DNA from: Pseudoflavonifractor sp. Marseille-P3106
Lineage (GTDB): Bacteria; Bacillota; Clostridia; Oscillospirales; Oscillospiraceae
Assembly: GCA_900169975.1 (NCBI GenBank)
Contig: LT827120.1
Coordinates: 1-64,000 of the forward strand
Length of the DNA: 64,000 nt
Direction: 5' to 3'
Made by a program: the position numbers and the translations under genes. The notes under the pieces were generated by a model. It ran no database searches. It was not told the origin of the DNA and saw only the letters and a program-made list of their open reading frames with translations. Numbering within the stretch: the first letter of the stretch is position 1; each line of letters begins with the position of its first letter. Positions 16,571 to 22,638 of the stretch are shown here, in pieces.

Positions 16571-17500
16571 ATGTCAAAGATCAAAGCCATCTGCATCAGT
16601 GAAAAAAAGGGCACACAAAAGCACCCTGTCGATTCCGCGAATTTGGTGGAGGACTGGGGTATCGAGGGAGATGCCCACGCCGGGCACTGGCACCGCCAGG
16701 TGTCTCTCCTCTCCTTCGAGAAGGTGGAGGCCTTTCGCGCCAGGGGGGCCCGGGTGGACTTCGGCGCGTTCGGGGAAAACCTGGTGGTGGAGGGCTTCGA
16801 CTTCCGGAGCCTGCCCGTAGGTACCCGTTTCCAGTGCGGCGGCGTTCTGTTGGAGATGACCCAGATCGGCAAGGAATGCCACGCCCACTGCGCCATCTAT
16901 CAGGTGATGGGCGACTGCATCATGCCCCGGGAGGGGGTCTTCGCCCGGGTCATTCGGGGCGGGAAACTCCATGTGGGCGACGAGCTGACCCTCCTCCCCC
17001 CCGACCCCGCCGTCCGCCGGGCGGCGGTGGTGACCCTCAGCGACAAGGGCTCCCGGGGCGAGCGCGCCGACGAGAGCGGGCCCCTGCTGGCCCGTCTGCT
17101 CGCCGAGGCGGGCTACGAGGTGGTGGAGGAACTTCTCCTTCCCGACGAGCAGGGCCGCATCCAGACTGAGCTGATCCGCCTCTCCGACGGCCGGCAGTGT
17201 CATCTGGTGCTCACCACCGGCGGCACCGGCTTCTCCCCCCGGGACGTGACCCCGGAGGCCACCCTGGCCGTGGCCACCCGGAACGCCCCCGGCATCGCGG
17301 AGGCCATCCGGGCCCATTCCATGACCATCACGCCCCGTGCCATGCTCAGCCGGGGGGCCTCGGTGCTCCGAAACGGCACCCTCATCGTCAATCTCCCCGG
17401 CAGCCCCAAGGCCGCCCGGGAGGGGCTGGAGTATATCTTACCCGCTCTGGGCCACGGCCTGGACATTCTTCGGGGGACAACGGGCGAATGCGCCCGTTAA
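16571..17500 (+). CDS. MOSC domain - MogA/MoaB fusion protein
   Basis: A 309-residue two-domain protein. Residues 1 to about 145 form a MOSC domain, a fold used in sulfur or molybdenum cofactor handling, with a conserved GKECHAHCAIY cysteine segment. From about 150 the protein is MogA/MoaB-like, with VVTLSDKGS, LVLTTGGTGFSPRDVTPEA and NLPGSPKAA, the molybdopterin adenylyltransferase signatures. MogA adenylylates molybdopterin before Mo insertion by MoeA. A fused MOSC domain suggests channelling of the product. The ATG at 16571 has ACGGAG upstream. Confidence 0.85.
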   Translation: MSKIKAICISEKKGTQKHPVDSANLVEDWGIEGDAHAGHWHRQVSLLSFEKVEAFRARGARVDFGAFGENLVVEGFDFRSLPVGTRFQCGGVLLEMTQIGKECHAHCAIYQVMGDCIMPREGVFARVIRGGKLHVGDELTLLPPDPAVRRAAVVTLSDKGSRGERADESGPLLARLLAEAGYEVVEELLLPDEQGRIQTELIRLSDGRQCHLVLTTGGTGFSPRDVTPEATLAVATRNAPGIAEAIRAHSMTITPRAMLSRGASVLRNGTLIVNLPGSPKAAREGLEYILPALGHGLDILRGTTGECAR

Positions 17501-17514
17501 TATAAAATCCCGCA

Positions 17515-17608
17515 ATCTTCGAGCCCGTCCGTCCTAAAGCCCCGGCCACGGCGGCGGGCCAATGGGTGCGTCCGGAAACAGGCGCGCCTTCCGTTTGAAA
17601 AGGAGAGA
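17515..17608 (+). promoter_or_regulatory. Candidate Moco riboswitch containing the modA Shine-Dalgarno
   Basis: A second copy of the RNA at 13207-13301: TCTTC/GGAGA P1 pairing (17516-17520 with 17602-17606), CGAGCC, GGAAAC and the same TTGAAAAGGAGAGA end. Here the 3' P1 strand is itself the modA ribosome site (AAGGAGAG, 17600-17607, six bases before ATG), and no terminator intervenes. Ligand binding should therefore block translation of modA. A TATAAA at 17501-17506 would start transcription at the aptamer's first base. Confidence 0.75.
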
Positions 17609-17613
17609 ATACG

Positions 17614-18432
17614 ATGAAAAAGCACCTCATTTCCGCCCTGTCCCTGGCCCTCTGTCTGGGCCTCACCGCCTGTTCCGGCGGCGGCGCCGCCCCCTCCGCC
17701 ACACCCGCGCCCTCCGAATCCGCCGCTGCGGCCGCAGGGCCTGTGGAGCTCCACGTCTTTGCCGCCGCCTCCCTGAAGGAGGCCCTTACACAGATCGGGG
17801 AAAACTACAAGGCCGTGGCTCCCAACGTCACCCTCACCTTTACCTTCGACTCCTCCGGAACCCTTCAAAAGCAGATCGAGGAGGGAGCCGCGTGCGACCT
17901 CTTCCTCTCCGCCGCCCAGAAGCAGATGAACGCGCTGGCGGAGGGCAAGTACATCGACGAGGCCTCCCGGATCGACCTGCTGGAAAACAAGGTGGTCCTG
18001 GCCGTCCCCGAGGGCAACCCCGCCGGGGTCAGCGCCTTTGAGGATGTGAACACCGACAAGGTGAAGATGATCGCCCTGGGCAACTCCGACGTCCCCGTGG
18101 GCCAGTACTCCGAGGAGCTGTACACCTCTCTGGGCATTTGGGATGCCATTCAGGGCAAGATCACCTTCGGCTCCAATGTAAAGGAAGTCACCACCTGGGT
18201 CGGCGAGGGCACCGTGGACTGCGGCGTGGTCTACGCCACCGACGCCCACTCCGCCGGACTGGAGATCGTGGCCGAAGCTGACCCCGCCCTGCTCACCAAC
18301 AAGGTCGTCTACCCCGCCGCCATCCTCTCTGCCTCCACCCACGCCGACGACGCCAGGGCCTTCCTGGACGATCTGACCGCCGCAGACAGCGTGGCCGTGT
18401 TCCAGTCTGTGGGCTTTGCCATGGCGAACTGA
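17614..18432 (+). CDS. modA: Molybdate-binding lipoprotein
   Basis: A 272-residue ModA. It has a lysine-rich signal peptide with lipobox LTAC, a low-complexity Ala/Ser/Pro linker to about residue 42, then the molybdate-binding domain beginning VELHVFAAASLKEAL, in which AAASL provides the first oxyanion contacts; TFDSSGTLQKQ supplies the second. Anchored outside the membrane, it delivers molybdate (or tungstate) to ModBC. Its ribosome site lies in the second Moco riboswitch, so uptake should fall when cofactor is plentiful. A hairpin follows the stop. Confidence 0.95.
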   Translation: MKKHLISALSLALCLGLTACSGGGAAPSATPAPSESAAAAAGPVELHVFAAASLKEALTQIGENYKAVAPNVTLTFTFDSSGTLQKQIEEGAACDLFLSAAQKQMNALAEGKYIDEASRIDLLENKVVLAVPEGNPAGVSAFEDVNTDKVKMIALGNSDVPVGQYSEELYTSLGIWDAIQGKITFGSNVKEVTTWVGEGTVDCGVVYATDAHSAGLEIVAEADPALLTNKVVYPAAILSASTHADDARAFLDDLTAADSVAVFQSVGFAMAN

Positions 18433-18441
18433 CCCGTTTGA

Positions 18442-18470
18442 GGCGGAGCGTCCCGGACGCCCCGCCTTTT
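18442..18470 (+). terminator. Attenuating hairpin between modA and modB
   Basis: Arms 18442-18451 and 18457-18466 (one A/C mismatch) are followed by TTTT and a second T-run at 18475-18480. It would reduce modB and modC transcripts relative to the binding protein. Confidence 0.65.
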
Positions 18471-18499
18471 CCCACTTTTTAAAGAAAGCCGGTGTCACC

Positions 18500-19189
18500 A
18501 TGGACTGGTTTCCCCTTTTGAACTCCCTGCGCATCGCCCTCATCTCCACCGTCTGCGTCTTTTTTCTCGGGATTCTGGCCGCCTGGTACGTGGCCAAACT
18601 GCCCAGAGGCCTCAAAGGGGCGCTGGACTGCGTGCTCACCCTGCCTCTGGTGCTCCCCCCCACGGTGGTTGGTTTCTTTCTGCTCAAGCTGCTGGGGCCA
18701 AAAACTCCGCTGGGGGCCTGGCTGCTCAACACCTTTGACCTCCGGCTCACCATGACCTGGCCGGCCGCCATCTTCGCGGTCATATTAGTGACCTTTCCGC
18801 TGATGTACCGCACAGCCCGGGGCGCTTTTGAGTCCTTTGACCCCAATCTTCTCTCCGCCGGGCGGACACTGGGCCGCTCCAACGCTTGGGTGTTTTGGCG
18901 GGTGCTGATGCCCGGCTGCCGCCAGGGCCTGCTGGCGGGCACCGTGCTGGCCTTCGCCCGGGGGCTGGGGGAATACGGGGCCACATCCATGGTCTCGGGC
19001 TACACCCCCGGCCGCACCGCCACCATCGCCACCACTGTCTACCAGCTCTGGCGGGAGGGGGACGACGCCCTGGCCTACCGCTGGGTGGCAGTGAACGTGG
19101 CGATCTCTCTGGCGGTCCTGATGGCCGTCAACCTGCTGGAGCGCCGGGAACACTGGGAAAAGTGGCCCAGCGGCTGGTCGGAGGTATGA
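18500..19189 (+). CDS. modB: Molybdate ABC transporter permease
   Basis: A 229-residue inner-membrane permease with about five hydrophobic helices and the EAA-type coupling loop (AGRTLGRSNAWVFWRVLMP) that contacts the ATPase. It forms the channel for molybdate delivered by ModA. The ATG at 18500 is preferred on length; the ribosome site in front is poor (AAAGAAAG), which together with the upstream hairpin predicts low expression. Its stop overlaps the modC start region. Confidence 0.93.
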   Translation: MDWFPLLNSLRIALISTVCVFFLGILAAWYVAKLPRGLKGALDCVLTLPLVLPPTVVGFFLLKLLGPKTPLGAWLLNTFDLRLTMTWPAAIFAVILVTFPLMYRTARGAFESFDPNLLSAGRTLGRSNAWVFWRVLMPGCRQGLLAGTVLAFARGLGEYGATSMVSGYTPGRTATIATTVYQLWREGDDALAYRWVAVNVAISLAVLMAVNLLERREHWEKWPSGWSEV

Positions 19190-19191
19190 TT

Positions 19192-20232
19192 ATGGCGTTG
19201 GAAGTGCAGATCGAAAAGAAGTTTGAGAAATTCCACCTTCAGGTGTCCTTCACCTCCTCCGATGGCATCACCGGCCTGCTGGGGGCTTCCGGGTGCGGCA
19301 AGAGCATGACCCTCAAGTGCGTGGCCGGGCTCATCACCCCCGACGCCGGCCGCATCGTGCTGGACGGACGCACACTCTACGACTCCGCCCAAAAGATCGA
19401 CCTTCCCCCTCAGCAGCGGCAGGTGGGCTACCTTTTTCAGAATTACGCCCTTTTCCCCAACATGACGGTGACGGAGAACATCCGCGCCGGGGTCCGGGAC
19501 CGCACCCGGCGGCAGGCGGCAGCCGACGAGCTGCTGGAGCGCTTCCGGCTGACCGACATTGCGGGCAAATACCCCCGGCAGATCTCCGGCGGACAGCAGC
19601 AGCGCACCGCTCTGGCCCGGCTCTTTGCCAGCCGTCCGGCCTGCCTGCTGCTGGACGAGCCCTTCTCCGCCCTGGACGGCTACCTGCGCTGGGAGATGGA
19701 GCTGGAGCTGGGGGAACTGCTGAAGGACTTTTCCGGCCCATCGGTGCTGGTGACCCACGACCGGGGGGAAGTCTATCGGCTGTGCCAAAACGCCTGCGTC
19801 CTCTCCCGGGGCCGCTCTGAGCCTCTCCGTCCGGTCCGGGACCTCTTCCAATCCCCGGACACCCTTTCCGCCTGTCTCCTCTCCGGCTGCAAAAATATCT
19901 CCCGCGCCCGCCCGGCAGGAAGACAGCGGGTAGAAGCTCTGGACTGGGGCGTGATCTTGGACGCGGGTCGCCCCGTGCCGGATGATTTGGCCTACGTGGG
20001 CATCCGGGCTCACTTCCTCGCCCCCCACCCCGGCCCCAACCCCATCCCCTGCCGGGTGGAGCGGGTGGTGGAGGATGTGTTCTCCACCGTGGTCATGCTT
20101 TCCACCCCGGGCGGGTACGAGGGCAGCGCCCGGCTCCGCTGGGAGCTGGAGAAAGACGCCTGGGCCGCTCTGGGCGGGCCGGAGGCCGTCACCCTCTCGG
20201 TCTCTCCCGGCGACATCATGCTGCTGAAATGA
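19192..20232 (+). CDS. modC: Molybdate ABC transporter ATP-binding protein
   Basis: A 346-residue ABC ATPase with Walker A GASGCGKS, signature SGGQQQR and Walker B LLLDEPFSAL, and a C-terminal TOBE/Mop-type region from about residue 280. It energises molybdate uptake by ModB. The ATG at 19192 is chosen because GGAGG lies seven bases before it; an ATG six bases earlier overlaps the modB stop and sits too close to that site. Confidence 0.93.
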   Translation: MALEVQIEKKFEKFHLQVSFTSSDGITGLLGASGCGKSMTLKCVAGLITPDAGRIVLDGRTLYDSAQKIDLPPQQRQVGYLFQNYALFPNMTVTENIRAGVRDRTRRQAAADELLERFRLTDIAGKYPRQISGGQQQRTALARLFASRPACLLLDEPFSALDGYLRWEMELELGELLKDFSGPSVLVTHDRGEVYRLCQNACVLSRGRSEPLRPVRDLFQSPDTLSACLLSGCKNISRARPAGRQRVEALDWGVILDAGRPVPDDLAYVGIRAHFLAPHPGPNPIPCRVERVVEDVFSTVVMLSTPGGYEGSARLRWELEKDAWAALGGPEAVTLSVSPGDIMLLK

Positions 20233-20233
20233 G

Positions 20234-21403
20234 GTGAACCCCACGGAACAAATCTCCTTGGAGGCGGGTCTGGCCCGGCTCATGGCCCTGATCTCCCCCC
20301 TGTCCCGGTGGGAGCAGGTTTCCCTGTCCGCCGCACCCGGTCGGGTGCTGGCCGAGCCGGTCATCGCCCGGCTGGACACGCCGCCCTTCCCCCGTTCGCC
20401 TCTGGACGGGTACGCCCTCCGCGCCGCCGAGACCGTCGGTGCCTCTCCCGGTCAGCCGGTGCGTCTGGCTCTGGCGGGACAGGCCGTACCGGTCTCCACC
20501 GGCTCCCCCATCCCCGTGGGGCTGGACTGTGTGGTCAAGGCGGAGGACACCCGCCGGGAGGGCGGCATGATCGTACTCACTGCCCCGCTCTCCCCCTGGC
20601 AGAACTATATTTTTCAGGGAGAAGACATGCGGGCGGGCGCGGCCCTCTTTCCCGCCGGAACCCGGCTGGACTGGACCTGTATGGGGGCATTGGCCGCACA
20701 GGGTGTGGAGACGCTCTCCGTCTGTGCCCGACCCCGGGTGGGCGTGCTCTCCACCGGCGGGGAACTGGCATCCCCCGGCGCGGCTCTTCCCCCGGGCGGC
20801 ATTTACGACGCCAACGGCCCTCTGCTGGCCGCCCGGCTGGCCGTCCTGGGCATGGAACCGATCCTCCTCCCCCCTGTAAGCGATGACGCCGCCGCCATTG
20901 CCGGATGCATCCATGCCGCTTTTACGGAGATGGCCTGTGATTTTCTGCTCACCACCGGCGGGGTCTCCGTGGGGGCGGAGGACTCCCTGCCCCAGGCGGC
21001 GGAGCTGTTGAAGGGTTCCGTCCTGTTCCACGGCCTTGCGGTCCGGCCCGGCTCTCCCGCCATGGCTTTTTCTGTGGAGGCCCGTCCGGTGCTTTCTCTC
21101 TCCGGCAATCCCTTTGCGGCTCTGGCCGTTTTTGAGGCGATCGGCCGACCGGCCCTGGATGTCCTGGCCGGACAGCCTTCCCCGCAGCCCCGCCGCATTT
21201 TTCTTCGGCTGGCGGACAGGCTGCCTGCCTCCTCCGTCCGGCGGCTGATCCGGGCTGTCTCCGTTGGCGAAACGGTGACTCCGGCCCCCGGCGGACACGC
21301 TTCGGGGCAGGTGTACTCTCTGGCCGGCTGCAACTGCCTGATCGACCGTCTCCCCGGTCCAGCGCTCCCCCCCGGCGCGCCGGTCAGCGTCCTTCCGCTG
21401 TAA
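20234..21403 (+). CDS. moeA: Molybdopterin molybdenumtransferase MoeA
   Basis: A 389-residue MoeA, which inserts molybdate into adenylylated molybdopterin. Visible landmarks are PRSPLDGYAL near the N-terminus, GVLSTGGEL, LTTGGVSVG and SLSGNPFAAL. It begins with GTG two bases after the modC stop and has only a weak upstream site, so it is probably translated by coupling. It is the last gene of the modABC-moeA transcript and is closed by a perfect terminator. Confidence 0.93.
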   Translation: MNPTEQISLEAGLARLMALISPLSRWEQVSLSAAPGRVLAEPVIARLDTPPFPRSPLDGYALRAAETVGASPGQPVRLALAGQAVPVSTGSPIPVGLDCVVKAEDTRREGGMIVLTAPLSPWQNYIFQGEDMRAGAALFPAGTRLDWTCMGALAAQGVETLSVCARPRVGVLSTGGELASPGAALPPGGIYDANGPLLAARLAVLGMEPILLPPVSDDAAAIAGCIHAAFTEMACDFLLTTGGVSVGAEDSLPQAAELLKGSVLFHGLAVRPGSPAMAFSVEARPVLSLSGNPFAALAVFEAIGRPALDVLAGQPSPQPRRIFLRLADRLPASSVRRLIRAVSVGETVTPAPGGHASGQVYSLAGCNCLIDRLPGPALPPGAPVSVLPL

Positions 21404-21411
21404 GCGCAAAA

Positions 21412-21450
21412 ACACGCCAGGTTCTCGAAAGAGAACCTGGCGTGTTTTTT
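21412..21450. terminator. Bidirectional terminator, moeA / Rrf2 gene
   Basis: A perfect 15-bp stem with a GAAA loop (21412-21426, 21431-21445), flanked by T residues on the plus side and A residues on the left, so it serves both converging genes. Confidence 0.95.
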
Positions 21451-21862
21451 ATACTCGAAAGATTTTCCGTTCCACGTCCCCAACCGTAACGTTTTGCAGC
21501 CGTTCCCGGCAGAGCTCATCCAGCTCGGCGTAGAGCCCGTCCATCACATCGGCCATGCCGGAGGCCACCAGGCATTCCATATCGCTGTCGCCGCTGCGCC
21601 AGGCGGCGTCTACAAAGCGGATGTCCAGCGCCTTGGCCACCTGCCCCAGGGTGATCCGATCCGGGTTGCCGGAGAAGCGGTAGCCGCCCACGTTCCCCTC
21701 CCGGGAGTCCACCAGCCCGGCCCTACGGAGAGCGGCCATCACCTTCCGTACCCGGGCGGGGTTGGTGCAGATATTTTCCGCCAGCGCCTCGCTGGAGAGC
21801 AGGCAGTCCTTATGGTGCAGATACACCAGTGCGTGGACCGCCACATTGAACGAACTGTCCAT
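21449..21862 (-). CDS. Rrf2-family transcriptional regulator
   Basis: A 137-residue Rrf2-type winged-helix protein. The N-terminal wHTH (about residues 1-60, with SSEALAENICTNPARVRKVMAALR as recognition region) is followed by a C-terminal dimer helix. The IscR-like cysteine cluster in the wing/dimer region is missing; the cysteines present (about 20, 32, 97, 118) are not in the iron-sulfur spacing. It is three bases downstream of a rhodanese lipoprotein gene, so it may sense sulfur or redox state and control that gene. Confidence 0.85.
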   Translation of the reverse strand: MDSSFNVAVHALVYLHHKDCLLSSEALAENICTNPARVRKVMAALRRAGLVDSREGNVGGYRFSGNPDRITLGQVAKALDIRFVDAAWRSGDSDMECLVASGMADVMDGLYAELDELCRERLQNVTVGDVERKIFRV

Positions 21863-21865
21863 ATC

Positions 21866-22282
21866 CTACTCCTTAACCACGTCATAGGGCCAGTCAATCA
21901 TGCCCCCAAAATCATAGACGTTCCGGTAGCCCAGAGCCAACAGCTTATCGCTGGCCTCCTTGCTGCGGCGGCCGCTGCGGCAGTAGACCAGCAGTGTGGC
22001 GTCCGTGTCGTGCAGGGCTTCGGGCATCGTGCCGCCGATGCTTTCGTTTGGGACCAGCACGGCATCTTTGATGTGCCCCTCGTCGTACTCCTCCTGGGTG
22101 CGCACGTCCACCACCACAACGTCCCCCGCATCCATTTTTTCTTTTGCCTCTTCTGGAGTGATCTTATGATACTCCGCGGCGGGGGTACCGTCCCCAGGCA
22201 CGGGCGGCTCCTCTCCCGGAGCCTGACATCCCACCAGCAGCACCAGAGCCGCCAATCCTCCCAAAAACAGGGGTTTCATCAT
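21866..22282 (-). CDS. Rhodanese-domain lipoprotein
   Basis: A 138-residue protein with a signal peptide ending in lipobox LVGC (C19) and one rhodanese domain with active-site loop CRSGRRS. Rhodaneses move sulfane sulfur. Being lipid-anchored outside the membrane is unusual for a transferase that needs reduced sulfur, so it may detoxify or deliver sulfur at the surface. The start has AAGGAG eight bases upstream. It is transcribed with the Rrf2 regulator. Confidence 0.88.
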   Translation of the reverse strand: MMKPLFLGGLAALVLLVGCQAPGEEPPVPGDGTPAAEYHKITPEEAKEKMDAGDVVVVDVRTQEEYDEGHIKDAVLVPNESIGGTMPEALHDTDATLLVYCRSGRRSKEASDKLLALGYRNVYDFGGMIDWPYDVVKE

Positions 22283-22312
22283 CGTGTATACTCCTTCGCC
22301 GTTCTTACTGTT

Positions 22313-22341
22313 ACTTTATCAAATACAGTTCATGCTGTCAA
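22313..22341 (-). promoter_or_regulatory. Promoter of the rhodanese-Rrf2 operon
   Basis: Minus-strand TTGACA (22341-22336), 17-base spacer, TAAAGT (22318-22313). An ACAG...CTGT inverted repeat overlaps the -35, a plausible Rrf2 operator. Confidence 0.7.
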
Positions 22342-22362
22342 GAGGGAGGAATAAAAGTTCAT

Positions 22363-22457
22363 GTCTACCAAAAGTCTACCAAAAAAAGCCGCAAACGCTT
22401 GGGGCGCAAGGGGTTGGAAGAGCATTCCAAAAAGCCGGTCTACCAAAAAGTCTACCA
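22363..22457 (+). repeat. Four GTCTACCA direct repeats
   Basis: GTCTACCA occurs at 22363-22370, 22374-22381, 22438-22445 and 22450-22457: two pairs with 11- and 12-base periods, about 64 bases apart, in the A-rich region upstream of the S-layer promoter. No gene covers them. They could be binding sites for one face of the helix, or relics of a recombinase attachment site. Confidence 0.6.
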
Positions 22458-22467
22458 TGGTTATCTT

Positions 22468-22495
22468 TTGATTGTAAACTTGTTGTTTTTATAAA
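22468..22495 (+). promoter_or_regulatory. Promoter candidate of the left S-layer gene
   Basis: TTGATT (22468-22473), 16-base spacer, TATAAA (22490-22495), giving an untranslated leader of about 95 bases. Confidence 0.55.
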
Positions 22496-22571
22496 AAAGA
22501 AGTCAAAATTCATCATGTTTTTTTAAAAAGCAGAGGTGTCGTTCTCCTATTATCCGGAAAGATTTTCCCTG

Positions 22572-22638
22572 CCAAAAATAAGAAGGAGGAATATCCATGA
22601 ACAACCTCAAGCGCGTTCTCAGCCTGGGCCTCACCGGC
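22572..22638 (+). repeat. 67-bp inverted repeat, left copy
   Basis: The ribosome site and first 14 codons of the left S-layer gene. It is identical, base for base, to the reverse complement of 30489-30555, and similarity continues past it with single differences. Confidence 0.95.

Noticed and set aside
22363-22457. CRISPR array
   Set aside because: Only four 8-base repeats without equal spacers and no cas genes nearby.
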